Positions 1 through 6,069 of a DNA stretch of 8,603 nucleotides are shown piece after piece. How positions within the stretch are numbered: the stretch's first letter is position 1; each line of letters starts with the position of its first letter. This DNA comes from Firmicutes bacterium UBA4882 (GTDB lineage Bacteria > Bacillota > UBA4882). Both the position numbers and the translations under genes were made by a program. Location: positions 74,628 through 83,230 of the forward strand of contig DHDG01000071.1 in NCBI GenBank assembly GCA_002399265.1, in the 5' to 3' direction. The notes beneath the pieces were generated by a model that made no database searches, was not told the DNA's origin, and worked only from the letters and a program-made list of their open reading frames with translations.

Positions 1-955
1 ACAGGTTTATCTGTGCTATGACGCGGACTCGGCGGGCAAGGCAGCCACAGTGAGAGGACTGCAAATCCTTAAACAGCAAGGGCTGGAAGTTCATATTACC
101 GAACTCCCCTCTGGCGAGGACCCGGACACTTTTGTGCAACGCTATGGGCTCGATGCTTTCCTGGCATTAGCCGAAAAAGGCCCTGGAATCATTGAATTTC
201 AGATTGCCAGAGTTCTGGAAGGGGTTAACATGGATCAGCCGGAGAGTTTGGCTGCAGCGGTTAAGGAAGCTTTACCGATTTTGGGTGGAGTCACCGATAC
301 AATTGAGCGTGATCTGCATATTCAAAGGCTGGGAACGGCTGTCGGAGTTTCCGCTGATTCAATCAGGCAGCAAGTACGACAGTTTCTGGCACAACCGCGG
401 AACCGCTCTCAAATAATGGATATAAATGCAAAAAGCAGTCATACTAAGCATGTTATGGATTCTGGAAAAGTAGCGCCATACGCTCCGATTGCTCCGCCGG
501 GTTATCCGCAGCAGGCGATCTTAGCGGAGCAGGAATTATTAAAGCAGGCTTCGCTGACCCCCGAAATTTCTTCCGAGATCAAAGAAAGGACTGGGGGACT
601 TGTTATCGAACTTCATCAGCAATTGCTGAATGTATTGGCATCATACAATGAATCAGGCAGGGAAGCATTACATAACTTGTTTGAAGCGTTAGATGCGCCG
701 AAAATTAGGTATGTAAGGGAACTGATGCTGAAGGCTGATGAAGAAGCTGCCTCAGGACTTAATTTTGATATCGGCGGCTGCATTGAAAGAATTCGGGAGG
801 GGCGGGTAATTTTACGGATTCATCAATTGGAACAGGAAATTATTAAGCGTGAAACCAGAGGGGTCCCAGAAACAGGAGAAGCCGAAATGAGTGAGATACT
901 TACCGAACTGCGGGAGCTGCACGGGCAACTGCGAATAAGGAGTGCTCCTCGTTAA
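1..955 (+). CDS. dnaG: DNA primase DnaG, C-terminal part (5' end outside window)
   Basis: DNA primase makes the RNA primers for replication and is recruited to the fork by the DnaB helicase. The frame is already open at base 2, and 317 residues are visible before the TAA stop. The first residues carry the TOPRIM metal-binding DxD motif YDADSAG (visible residues 6-12), followed by the family's GEDPDTF motif (38-44). The catalytic glutamate of TOPRIM and the N-terminal zinc finger must lie upstream. After a low-complexity linker (about residues 120-160, with KSSHTKHV and APIAPPG) comes a helical C-terminal region of the kind that binds DnaB. A GTG at 50 is internal to TOPRIM and is not the start. 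The rpoD start codon lies 61 bp downstream on the same strand, the usual dnaG-rpoD macromolecular synthesis arrangement, so the two genes are probably cotranscribed. Nothing looks damaged. Confidence 0.95.
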   Translation, partial: QVYLCYDADSAGKAATVRGLQILKQQGLEVHITELPSGEDPDTFVQRYGLDAFLALAEKGPGIIEFQIARVLEGVNMDQPESLAAAVKEALPILGGVTDTIERDLHIQRLGTAVGVSADSIRQQVRQFLAQPRNRSQIMDINAKSSHTKHVMDSGKVAPYAPIAPPGYPQQAILAEQELLKQASLTPEISSEIKERTGGLVIELHQQLLNVLASYNESGREALHNLFEALDAPKIRYVRELMLKADEEAASGLNFDIGGCIERIREGRVILRIHQLEQEIIKRETRGVPETGEAEMSEILTELRELHGQLRIRSAPR

Positions 956-1016
956 TCAGTGCCTGATAGGAAGGTTGCCGATTATGACGGTGACCCTTTG
1001 AAGAGGAGGAGAATGA

Positions 1017-2114
1017 GTGGGCAAGGAGACTCCCAACATAGAAGAGTTAAAAAAGATGGTATCCAAAGCCAAGCGCAAAGGGGCCATTTCCTATAAAGAG
1101 ATTATGGATACCCTGGATGACGTTGAGCTGACACCCGATCAGATTGATGACGTCTATGAAGAGTTGGCTGAAAGCGGTGTTGACATTATTGCGGAAGGCA
1201 CTGCTGATACCGTCGCGGAACCCGATGCTGAAACTGAGTCCGGTAATGAGGAACAGGAACTGGATTTATCTTTGCCTGAAGGCATTGCGCTGGATGATCC
1301 GGTGCGCATGTACCTGAAAGAAATTGGGCGGGTACCACTGCTTGATTCGGAGGAAGAAGTTGAGCTGGCTAAGCGCGTTGAGGCCGGGGATGAGTTCTCT
1401 AAGAGACGGCTGGCAGAGGCAAATCTGCGCTTAGTTGTGAGCATCGCCAAAAGATATGTCGGGCGCGGAATGCTTTTTCTGGATCTGATTCAGGAAGGCA
1501 ATCTGGGCCTGATTAAAGCAGTCGAGAAATTTGATTATCGCAAAGGCTTTAAATTCAGCACCTATGCTACATGGTGGATTAGACAGGCGATTACCAGGGC
1601 GATTGCTGATCAAGCCCGGACGATCCGGATCCCGGTGCATATGGTTGAGACTATTAATAAGCTGGTGCGGGTGCAACGGCAGCTGTTACAGGAACTTGGT
1701 CGTGAACCATCCGCAGAGGAAATCGCCGAACACATGGATATGAGTGTCGAACGTGTTCGTGAAATCAACAAAATTGCGCAAGAGCCGGTTTCGCTGGAAA
1801 CTCCTATTGGCGAAGAGGAAGACAGTCACTTGGGAGACTTCATTGAGGATCATGATGCGCCAGCCCCGGCTGAGGCAGCCTCGTTCAGGTTGTTGAAAGA
1901 GCAGCTGGAGGAGGTCTTGGATACGCTGACTCCTAGGGAAGAGCGGGTCTTGCGGCTGCGTTTTGGGCTGGAAGACGGACGCGCCCGTACCCTTGAGGAA
2001 GTAGGGCAGGTGTTTGGGGTAACCAGGGAGCGCATTAGACAGATTGAGGCGAAAGCCCTGCGTAAGCTGCGCCATCCCAGCAGAAGCAAGAAGCTGAAGG
2101 ATTTTCTGGATTAG
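1017..2114 (+). CDS. rpoD: Housekeeping RNA polymerase sigma factor RpoD (sigma-A/sigma-70)
   Basis: Primary sigma factor that directs RNA polymerase to TTGACA/TATAAT promoters; 365 residues, a typical Gram-positive length. Visible domains are region 1.1 (about 6-60), an acidic linker (60-92), region 1.2 (DDPVRMYLKEIGRVPLL, 93-109), region 2 (about 131-200, with NLRLVVSIAKRYVGRG and the -10 recognition and melting segment FSTYATWWIRQAITRAI), region 3 (about 205-285) and region 4 (about 293-360), whose -35 helix-turn-helix contains TLEEVGQVFGVTRERIRQIE. The large insert between regions 1.2 and 2.1 found in Proteobacteria is absent. The start is GTG at 1017: AGGAGG at 1004-1009 sits 7 nt upstream and the frame matches region 1.1. 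An ATG at 1013 is out of frame and only 3 nt from that Shine-Dalgarno. The gene follows dnaG. The promoters predicted in this window fit what this sigma factor would read. Confidence 0.98.
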   Translation: MGKETPNIEELKKMVSKAKRKGAISYKEIMDTLDDVELTPDQIDDVYEELAESGVDIIAEGTADTVAEPDAETESGNEEQELDLSLPEGIALDDPVRMYLKEIGRVPLLDSEEEVELAKRVEAGDEFSKRRLAEANLRLVVSIAKRYVGRGMLFLDLIQEGNLGLIKAVEKFDYRKGFKFSTYATWWIRQAITRAIADQARTIRIPVHMVETINKLVRVQRQLLQELGREPSAEEIAEHMDMSVERVREINKIAQEPVSLETPIGEEEDSHLGDFIEDHDAPAPAEAASFRLLKEQLEEVLDTLTPREERVLRLRFGLEDGRARTLEEVGQVFGVTRERIRQIEAKALRKLRHPSRSKKLKDFLD

Positions 2115-2122
2115 GCTAAGCG

Positions 2123-2145
2123 GCGCTGTACGGCGCGCACAGCGC
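2123..2145. repeat. GC-rich inverted repeat after rpoD
   Basis: A perfect 7-bp inverted repeat, GCGCTGT (2123-2129) and ACAGCGC (2139-2145), encloses a 9-nt loop. It overlaps a second, alternative hairpin, GCGCGC/GCGCGC (2133-2138 and 2142-2147). It starts 8 nt after the rpoD stop. No T-run follows, so it is not a standard intrinsic terminator. It could slow polymerase or protect the mRNA 3' end, but this is inference. Confidence 0.45.
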
Positions 2146-2192
2146 GCACGCGGTTCTAGCTGACGCCAATTTATGGATATTGCAGCGCGCTC

Positions 2193-2221
2193 TTGACCTT
2201 CCGGGTTTTACAGTATATAAT
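2193..2221 (+). promoter_or_regulatory. Sigma-A promoter of the tRNA pair
   Basis: TTGACC (-35, 2193-2198) and a perfect TATAAT (-10, 2216-2221) are separated by 17 nt. Transcription would start near 2228, about 9 nt before the mature 5' end of tRNA-Asn. The near-consensus match and position make it the likely promoter for both tRNA genes, independent of rpoD transcription. Confidence 0.85.
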
Positions 2222-2236
2222 ATCTAATGAGCTTGC

Positions 2237-2312
2237 TCCTCGATAGCTCAACGGTAGAGCATTCGGCTGTTAACCGAAGTGGTTGTTGGTTCGAATCCAA
2301 CTTGGGGAGCCA
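2237..2312 (+). tRNA. tRNA-Asn (anticodon GTT)
   Basis: A complete 76-nt tRNA folds as follows. The acceptor stem is TCCTCGA/TTGGGGA with two G-U wobbles. The D arm is GCTC-AACGGTA-GAGC. The anticodon stem is TTCGG/CCGAA around CTGTTAA, giving anticodon GTT at 2269-2271. The T arm is GTTGG-TTCGAAT-CCAAC. Discriminator G and an encoded CCA end the gene. The anticodon reads asparagine codons AAC and AAU. The 7-nt D loop lacks position 17, and the variable loop is 6 nt. It is the first gene behind the promoter at 2193-2221, and 8 nt separate it from the next tRNA. Confidence 0.96.
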
Positions 2313-2320
2313 ATTTTTTG

Positions 2321-2396
2321 GGGCCTATAGCTCAGCGGTAGAGCCAGCCGGCTCATAACCGGTCGGTCCCTGGTTCGAATCCAGGTGGGCCCACCA
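2321..2396 (+). tRNA. tRNA with CAT anticodon; probably tRNA-Ile2 (lysidine type), otherwise elongator tRNA-Met
   Basis: A 76-nt tRNA with acceptor stem GGGCCTA/TGGGCCC, D arm GCTC-AGCGGTA-GAGC, anticodon arm GCCGG-CTCATAA-CCGGT (CAT at 2354-2356), T arm CCTGG-TTCGAAT-CCAGG, discriminator A and encoded CCA. The initiator tRNA is excluded by the Watson-Crick 1-72 pair and the lack of three G-C pairs at the base of the anticodon stem. The C4-G69 and C5-G68 pairs match determinants described for the lysidine synthetase TilS in E. coli tRNA-Ile2, which favours Ile2 over Met; this remains inference. Two bases (CA) join the D stem to the anticodon stem where one is usual. It is cotranscribed with tRNA-Asn and followed by an intrinsic terminator. 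Confidence 0.9.
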
Positions 2397-2432
2397 ACAT
2401 TCATATTTGGCAGGAAATATAGAGTTTGAATC

Positions 2433-2466
2433 GCCATGGCAGTGAGCCATGGTTGTTTTTTTATTT
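2433..2466 (+). terminator. Intrinsic terminator of the tRNA operon
   Basis: A perfect 7-bp stem, CCATGGC (2434-2440) with GCCATGG (2446-2452), closes a 5-nt loop, AGTGA. The T-rich tract TTGTTTTTTTATTT follows. It lies about 40 nt after the second tRNA and ends the tRNA transcript. It also separates the conserved left block from the accessory genes. Confidence 0.88.
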
Positions 2467-2615
2467 GGGCGGGGTTAGTAGCAGGACAGGACTGGCAGGA
2501 TTAGCAGACTAAAAGCCCGAAAATCTTTGTGATATTGCGATTGTGCTGCGGCATTGAGTGCGGTATTGGTTTGTGCTGTGTCGTTCAGCGCGGCGCTAAG
2601 ATAAGGAGGTCGCGG

Positions 2616-3266
2616 ATGGGACGGATGGGCGGTAAGTTGTTAGCAATCTACGAAACGCTCCGCGCGCATTACGGCGAATTGCACTGGTGGCCTGCCAAGA
2701 CTCCCTATGAGGTTATGGTTGGCGCGGTGTTGACCCAGAACACGGCGTGGGGCAACGTTGAGAAGGCGATCGCCAATTTCGGCGATGACCTTGCGCCGGA
2801 AGCTGTGCTGAACGCTGACCTGACTGAGTTGACGCACATGATCCGTCCGGCAGGTTTCTTTAACCAGAAAGCGGCCTACCTGAAATCAGTCACGCAATGG
2901 TTCGAAAAGTACGGTTTCGATGTGACCGCCGTCCAGCGTGAGCCGTTCGCCAGGATGCGCACCGAGCTGCTCGCAACAAAGGGTGTGGGGCGAGAAACTG
3001 CTGACTCTATTTTACTCTATGCTTTTGGCTTCCCGACATTTGTGGTGGATGCATACACCGTCCGGCTTTGCGATCGCTACCCGATTGATGCGGGTAAAGG
3101 CTACGAGGCGATCAAGGCGCATTTCGAGGGCAACCTTGAGCGGAGCGCGGAGGTTTATAATAATTTTCATGCTTTGATTGTGATTAACGGTAAGGAACAC
3201 TGCAAGAAAAGGCCGGCCTGTGAGGGCTGCCCGCTCTCCGAAACCTGCGGGAGGTGCGGCGTATGA
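2616..3266 (+). CDS. Endonuclease III-like (HhH-GPD) DNA glycosylase, MagIII type
   Basis: Base-excision repair glycosylase of the HhH-GPD superfamily, 216 residues. The N-terminal signature HWWPAKTPYEVMVGAVLTQNT (about 23-43) is typical of the Nth-like subgroup that includes H. pylori MagIII. The helix-hairpin-helix GVGRETAD spans 123-130, and the conserved catalytic aspartate is D145 in VVDAYT. The lysine that gives Nth its AP-lyase activity (GVGRKTA in E. coli) is replaced here by E127, so a monofunctional base excision enzyme is likely. An iron-sulfur cluster site, C196-x5-C202-x2-C205-x5-C211, closes the protein. ATG 2616 is chosen because AAGGAGG (2603-2609) precedes it by 6 nt; an upstream in-frame GTG at 2529 lacks this and would add an unrelated extension. 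The stop overlaps the next start as ATGA. The substrate cannot be read from the sequence. Confidence 0.92.
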   Translation: MGRMGGKLLAIYETLRAHYGELHWWPAKTPYEVMVGAVLTQNTAWGNVEKAIANFGDDLAPEAVLNADLTELTHMIRPAGFFNQKAAYLKSVTQWFEKYGFDVTAVQREPFARMRTELLATKGVGRETADSILLYAFGFPTFVVDAYTVRLCDRYPIDAGKGYEAIKAHFEGNLERSAEVYNNFHALIVINGKEHCKKRPACEGCPLSETCGRCGV

Positions 3267-3661
3267 CTATGACGCGACAGGATCTGATCGACTTCTGTCT
3301 GACATTGCCATCCGCCTACGAGGACTACCCGTTTGACGAGGTTGTGGACGAAAACGCAACCACTGTGATGCGCCACAAGGTAAATAAGAGGAGTTTTGCA
3401 TTGATAATGCGACACAGCGGGAGGTTGTACCTCAACCTCAAATGTGACCCTTTCGAAGCGGGCTTTTTGCGGCAGGCGTTTGAGGGCGTTATACCCGGGT
3501 ACCACATGAACAAGGAGCATTGGAACTCGGTAATACTCGGTTCGGATGTGCCAGACGAGGAAATCAAGCGGCAGATCGAGAACAGCTATGACCTGATAAA
3601 GCCAAAGGTAAAGAGAAGAAGAGATTCCGCTTGTCATGTCAACTTGCTTGAGGAGGATTAA
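3263..3661 (+). CDS. MmcQ/YjbR family protein
   Basis: A 132-residue protein of the MmcQ/YjbR family, which adopts a double-wing DNA-binding-like fold; its biochemical role is not established. Family features visible are the N-terminal helix with FCLTLPSAYEDYPF (11-24), the strand NKRSFALIM (41-49), the core LNLKCDPFEAGFLR (57-70), the signature PGYHMNKEHWNSV (78-90) and the C-terminal SYDLIKPK (108-115). ATG 3263 overlaps the glycosylase stop (ATGA) and has GGGAGG (3249-3254) 8 nt upstream inside the glycosylase gene, which suggests translational coupling. A second ATG at 3269 is less well placed. Length is normal and the reading frame is intact. Its own 3' end carries the Shine-Dalgarno of the next gene, so the three plus-strand genes could form one operon. 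Confidence 0.9.
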   Translation: MTMTRQDLIDFCLTLPSAYEDYPFDEVVDENATTVMRHKVNKRSFALIMRHSGRLYLNLKCDPFEAGFLRQAFEGVIPGYHMNKEHWNSVILGSDVPDEEIKRQIENSYDLIKPKVKRRRDSACHVNLLEED

Positions 3662-3662
3662 T

Positions 3663-4205
3663 ATGCCAAAAACTCGAAAGATGTTAAGCGACTGGGATGC
3701 GCCGTATATCCAGTCGCTTGTAAAACAGATTGAAACGCAGAGCGCTGAGGCTGGCAGGCCTATCCGTAAGACACTGCGTCCTTGTGTGGAGGAAAGCAAA
3801 AATTGGGCCGAGAACCTTAAATTGGACGATACAAACATGAAAGACGTGTACTATACCGCAGGCGAATATAACCAGAACTTACTTACACAGATGGAAGACA
3901 ATATCAAAGAAGATCGTACCGACATGGATTTGCTCTATGCTTGTCTGCTGGATTGGGGTCTGCCTCTTTCCATGCCTCATATACAAGAAAAGATCGATGG
4001 GTTCACCGTTCATACCTACAACAGCGGCGATCTGATCGCCTGTTTTGATAAGCACATCAGTGACGCGGCAGTCAAAGAAATTGCCAGGCGTCAGCCTCTG
4101 CGCGCTGTGTTCCGCGATAGTAGTTTTGCCAGCTCACCCGCAAAAATCAATGTAGAGGAGATTTTTAAACTATTAGCTCCGAACACCAGTGTGAGGGTGA
4201 TCTGA
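3663..4205 (+). CDS. Chimeric ORF: short foreign N-terminus joined to the C-terminus of a type III Mod methyltransferase
   Basis: 180 residues. From about residue 52 on, the sequence resembles the C-terminal end of type III restriction-modification Mod subunits: LKLDDTNMKDVYY (52-64), the acidic DNIKEDRTDMDLLYACLLDWGLPLS (79-103), LIACFD (124-129), IARRQPLRAVFRDSSF (140-155), and KINVEEIFKLLAPNT near the end. The catalytic DPPY and SAM-binding FxGxG motifs of a working methyltransferase are absent, so it cannot methylate DNA. The first 28 or so residues (PKTRKMLSDWDAPYIQSL) do not look like Mod; from memory they resemble the N-terminus of a family annotated as putative immunity protein, a weaker assignment. 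Residues about 30-51 belong clearly to neither. ATG 3663 follows GAGGAGG (3650-3656) by 6 nt, so the fusion is well placed for translation. It is probably a deletion product, and its function is unknown. Confidence 0.75.
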   Translation: MPKTRKMLSDWDAPYIQSLVKQIETQSAEAGRPIRKTLRPCVEESKNWAENLKLDDTNMKDVYYTAGEYNQNLLTQMEDNIKEDRTDMDLLYACLLDWGLPLSMPHIQEKIDGFTVHTYNSGDLIACFDKHISDAAVKEIARRQPLRAVFRDSSFASSPAKINVEEIFKLLAPNTSVRVI

Positions 4206-4206
4206 T

Positions 4207-4566
4207 ATGGACCGTGAAGATAAAGTTATTCTATATACAACCGATAGCGGCAATGTAACCGTCTCGGTACGATTTGAAAATGAAAACTTCTGGATGACAC
4301 AAAAAGCAATTGCTGAATTGTTTGAAACAACCACGGCAAATGTCAACATCCATATTAAGAACATCCTTGAAGATGAAGAATTGGATACGGAGTCAACTAT
4401 TAAGGATTTCTTAATAGTTCAAACCGAAGGCAGCAGGGAAGTTAAGCGCAAAGTGCAGTTCTATAGTCTGGATATGATCATCGCCGTCGGCTACCGCATT
4501 AACTCCAAAAAAGCAACGCGCTTCCGCCAGTGGGCGACCAAAACACTGCATGAATATATCCAATAA
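4207..4566 (+). CDS. RhuM-family protein, truncated after the N-terminal domain
   Basis: 119 residues matching the N-terminal part of RhuM family proteins, first named in Salmonella pathogenicity island 3 and common beside type I and III R-M genes. Recognisable stretches are ILYTTDSGNVTVSVRFENENFWMTQKAIAELFETT (8-42), VNIHIKNIL (46-54), the serine/threonine-rich turn ending in VQTEGSREVKRKVQFYSLDMIIAVGYRINS (71-100) and ATRFRQWATKTLHEYI (103-118). Family members usually run to about 300 residues or more; here a TAA follows LHEYIQ directly. ATG 4207 has GAGGGTG (4193-4199) 7 nt upstream. The stop of the Mod fusion lies 1 nt before it. The biochemical role of RhuM is unknown. Position between Mod and Res remnants suggests it belonged to the same R-M locus (inference). 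Likely non-functional, although the fragment has intact translation signals. Confidence 0.8.
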   Translation: MDREDKVILYTTDSGNVTVSVRFENENFWMTQKAIAELFETTTANVNIHIKNILEDEELDTESTIKDFLIVQTEGSREVKRKVQFYSLDMIIAVGYRINSKKATRFRQWATKTLHEYIQ

Positions 4567-4687
4567 ATATTACGAAGATAAAAAACTGGGCAAGATCGAG
4601 ATTGCCGAGGAAGCTGCAGACTGTCAGGAGTCCGTTATGGTAATCCTTGACTCGATTTATGACAGCCGTGCGTTACACCAGCAATGA
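4550..4687 (+). pseudogene. Unassigned 45-codon open frame between the RhuM and Res remnants
   Basis: A frame shifted relative to rhuM starts at ATG 4550, overlaps the end of the RhuM fragment and stays open to TGA 4685-4687. Its product contains NKYYEDKKLGKIEIAEEAA (5-23) and ESVMVILDSIYDSRAL (27-42). The balanced, protein-like composition and helical look suggest a real coding remnant rather than chance. I do not recognise the family. There is no proper ribosome binding site. It may be a middle piece of RhuM, Res or a third gene left by deletions, continuing out of frame into the Res fragment. Confidence 0.4.
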
Positions 4688-4964
4688 GGTGGCGGTGTAT
4701 GTAAAACTGCCAAATGGCTTTTTTATCAGTACACCGGTTGGGAAATATAATCCTGATTGGGCGATCGCGTTTTATGAAGGCAAGGTGAAACATATCTATT
4801 TTGTCACTGAAACGAAGGGTTCCATGTCAACGTTGCAGCTGCGTCTGATCGAGGAAGCAAAAATCCATTGCGCCCGTGAGCATTTTAAGGCTATAAGTAC
4901 TGGTTCGATAGTGTATGATGTCGTGGACAGCTATGATACATTAATGAAAAAGGTTATGGGTTGA
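4647..4964 (+). pseudogene. C-terminal nuclease-domain remnant of a type III restriction enzyme Res subunit
   Basis: The frame from 4647 encodes 105 residues; homology-like sequence starts near residue 9. It matches the end of type III Res subunits: EVAVYVKLPNGFFISTPVGKYNPDWAIAF (14-42), KHIYFVTETKGSM (48-60), then LRLIEEAKIHCA and VVDSYDTLM. This is the PD-(D/E)XK endonuclease domain, with the putative catalytic residues D37, E55 and K57 all still present. The whole DEAD-box translocase part, normally several hundred residues, is missing, and the segment normally linking the domain (YTS followed by a longer acidic helix) is shortened to YTSNEV. No Shine-Dalgarno precedes the TTG at 4647. Type III cleavage needs the ATPase and Mod, so this fragment should be inactive in restriction. 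Confidence 0.78.
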
Positions 4965-4967
4965 TGT

Positions 4968-5012
4968 CAAAAAACAAAATTAAAACGCCAGCATTATATC
5001 AATACTGACGTT
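4968..5012 (-). terminator. Intrinsic terminator of the merR-family gene (minus strand)
   Basis: On the minus strand, AACGTCAGTATT (5012-5001) pairs with AATGCTGGCGTT (4995-4984) around the loop GATAT. All 12 positions pair, two of them as G-U. The T-rich tail TTAATTTTGTTTTTT follows (4983-4969). On the plus strand the two wobble positions become C-A mismatches, so it is best built for minus-strand RNA. It lies about 60 nt beyond the stop of the MerR-family gene. Confidence 0.82.
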
Positions 5013-5070
5013 CTTATATGGCAGAGAACACGAGTTTTAATACAAAATGCACACCCTTGCCGTGTTTCCG

Positions 5071-6036
5071 TTATTTTCCCCCTTTTGCTTTGATCGGCAC
5101 AAAATAACGGACCCTGCCGTAATTCCATTTTTTCATCTGCGCCGAATGCGGCCCGGCAAAATGGTATAGCATATGTCGGTCAGGAGCTTTATCAAGTTCT
5201 AAAAATTCTTGTTGAGTGAGCCACGCATTTATCCCCTTATATACTCGATCATATTCACTAAGTTCCCAGCCATCCGCAAGCGCAGCAGCGAACAAGCCGC
5301 CGTCGAAGTTGATGATCTTAAATCCTTCGGTATCGGACTCGGTCATCCAATCTTCAAGCATAAACATCCAAACGAGTTTATTCTGTTCGGCGTCATAATA
5401 CATAAAATCGCGTGGATTTATTTTATCGGCGATTCGTGAAGCGAGTCGTCCCCACATTGAATCAAACCGACGGTGTTCGTCATCACTCTCAACACTAAGA
5501 TAACCCGAAGTCACCATGCGACAAGGTGGCATTTCAACAAGGAGAATATCCGGTTGTTTTTCCACCTTTTCAGCGGCGGCTAACAAACGATTTACATTTG
5601 CCGTATTTCCCTCGTAATCCACATTGACAAGTCGAGTTTCAATTTCTTTCGCTTTTTCATATAACAGCTTGATATCGGATTCTTTGCCAAAATCAGCGTT
5701 TTCTATCTGCCTGATAAACTCAAGAACGATTTCTTTCAGTTCATGTAATAGAGATACCTCGCCGTCTATATCGTCAACTTTTTTACTAAGCACCTCTAAA
5801 ACAACCTCCGAACCGGAAGTATTAAAAATGCGTTGAATATCCTTAATGCTGATATTCAGTTTGCGCAGAATCAGGATTTGCTCAAGCCGTTGTACGGCTG
5901 TTTCATCGTACAGCCGGTAAGCGTAGTCATCACTCCGGGTGCTTGTTATCAATCCCATGTCCTCATAATAACGGAGAGTGCGTGCTGATATGTCATATTT
6001 GGTCGAAACATCTCTGATTTTTATTAGTCCGTTCAT
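5071..6036 (-). CDS. MerR-family transcriptional regulator with C-terminal effector-binding domain
   Basis: 321 residues. The N-terminus is a MerR winged helix-turn-helix: IKIRDVSTKYDISARTLRYYEDMGLI (5-30), then YRLYDETAVQRLEQILILRKLNISIKDIQRIF (40-71). A dimerisation coiled coil follows (about 75-112). The C-terminal part (about 160-316), from ILLVEMPPCRMVTSGYL to RVRYFVPIK, has the layout of a GyrI-like/BmrR-type ligand-binding domain, where bulky hydrophobic ligands are sensed in known relatives. The specific ligand cannot be told. The start ATG (6036-6034) has AGGAGGA (6050-6044) 7 nt upstream. It is transcribed alone: a 19-bp-spacer promoter lies before it, a terminator after it, and no other minus-strand gene follows. 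The only likely direct target visible here is its own promoter; whether it also controls the divergent AraC-type gene is open. Confidence 0.93.
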   Translation of the reverse strand: MNGLIKIRDVSTKYDISARTLRYYEDMGLITSTRSDDYAYRLYDETAVQRLEQILILRKLNISIKDIQRIFNTSGSEVVLEVLSKKVDDIDGEVSLLHELKEIVLEFIRQIENADFGKESDIKLLYEKAKEIETRLVNVDYEGNTANVNRLLAAAEKVEKQPDILLVEMPPCRMVTSGYLSVESDDEHRRFDSMWGRLASRIADKINPRDFMYYDAEQNKLVWMFMLEDWMTESDTEGFKIINFDGGLFAAALADGWELSEYDRVYKGINAWLTQQEFLELDKAPDRHMLYHFAGPHSAQMKKWNYGRVRYFVPIKAKGGK

Positions 6037-6069
6037 ATATAAATCCTCCTGACAGTTGGTTATAGATAA

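Noticed and set aside
50..955. GTG at 50 as a gene start
   Set aside because: The frame is open from base 2 and the TOPRIM DxD motif lies upstream of this codon, so it is internal to dnaG.
1013..1015. ATG 4 nt before the rpoD start
   Set aside because: It is out of frame with sigma region 1.1 and too near the Shine-Dalgarno; GTG 1017 is the start.
1686..2075. Minus-strand frame (129 codons) inside rpoD
   Set aside because: It is a shadow of the highly conserved sigma-factor coding sequence, without start signals.
2370..2396. tRNA 3' end as an integration attachment site
   Set aside because: I looked for a repeat of the T arm and acceptor end near the right border of the accessory block and found none; no integrase gene is present.
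2529..2615. Upstream extension of the glycosylase from GTG 2529
   Set aside because: It lacks a ribosome binding site and gives a Cys-rich, non-homologous extension; ATG 2616 has AAGGAGG 6 nt upstream.
3167..3838. Long minus-strand frame (223 codons) opposite the glycosylase, MmcQ and Mod-fusion genes
   Set aside because: It lies antisense to three frames with recognisable families and good start signals, and its translation shows no domain.
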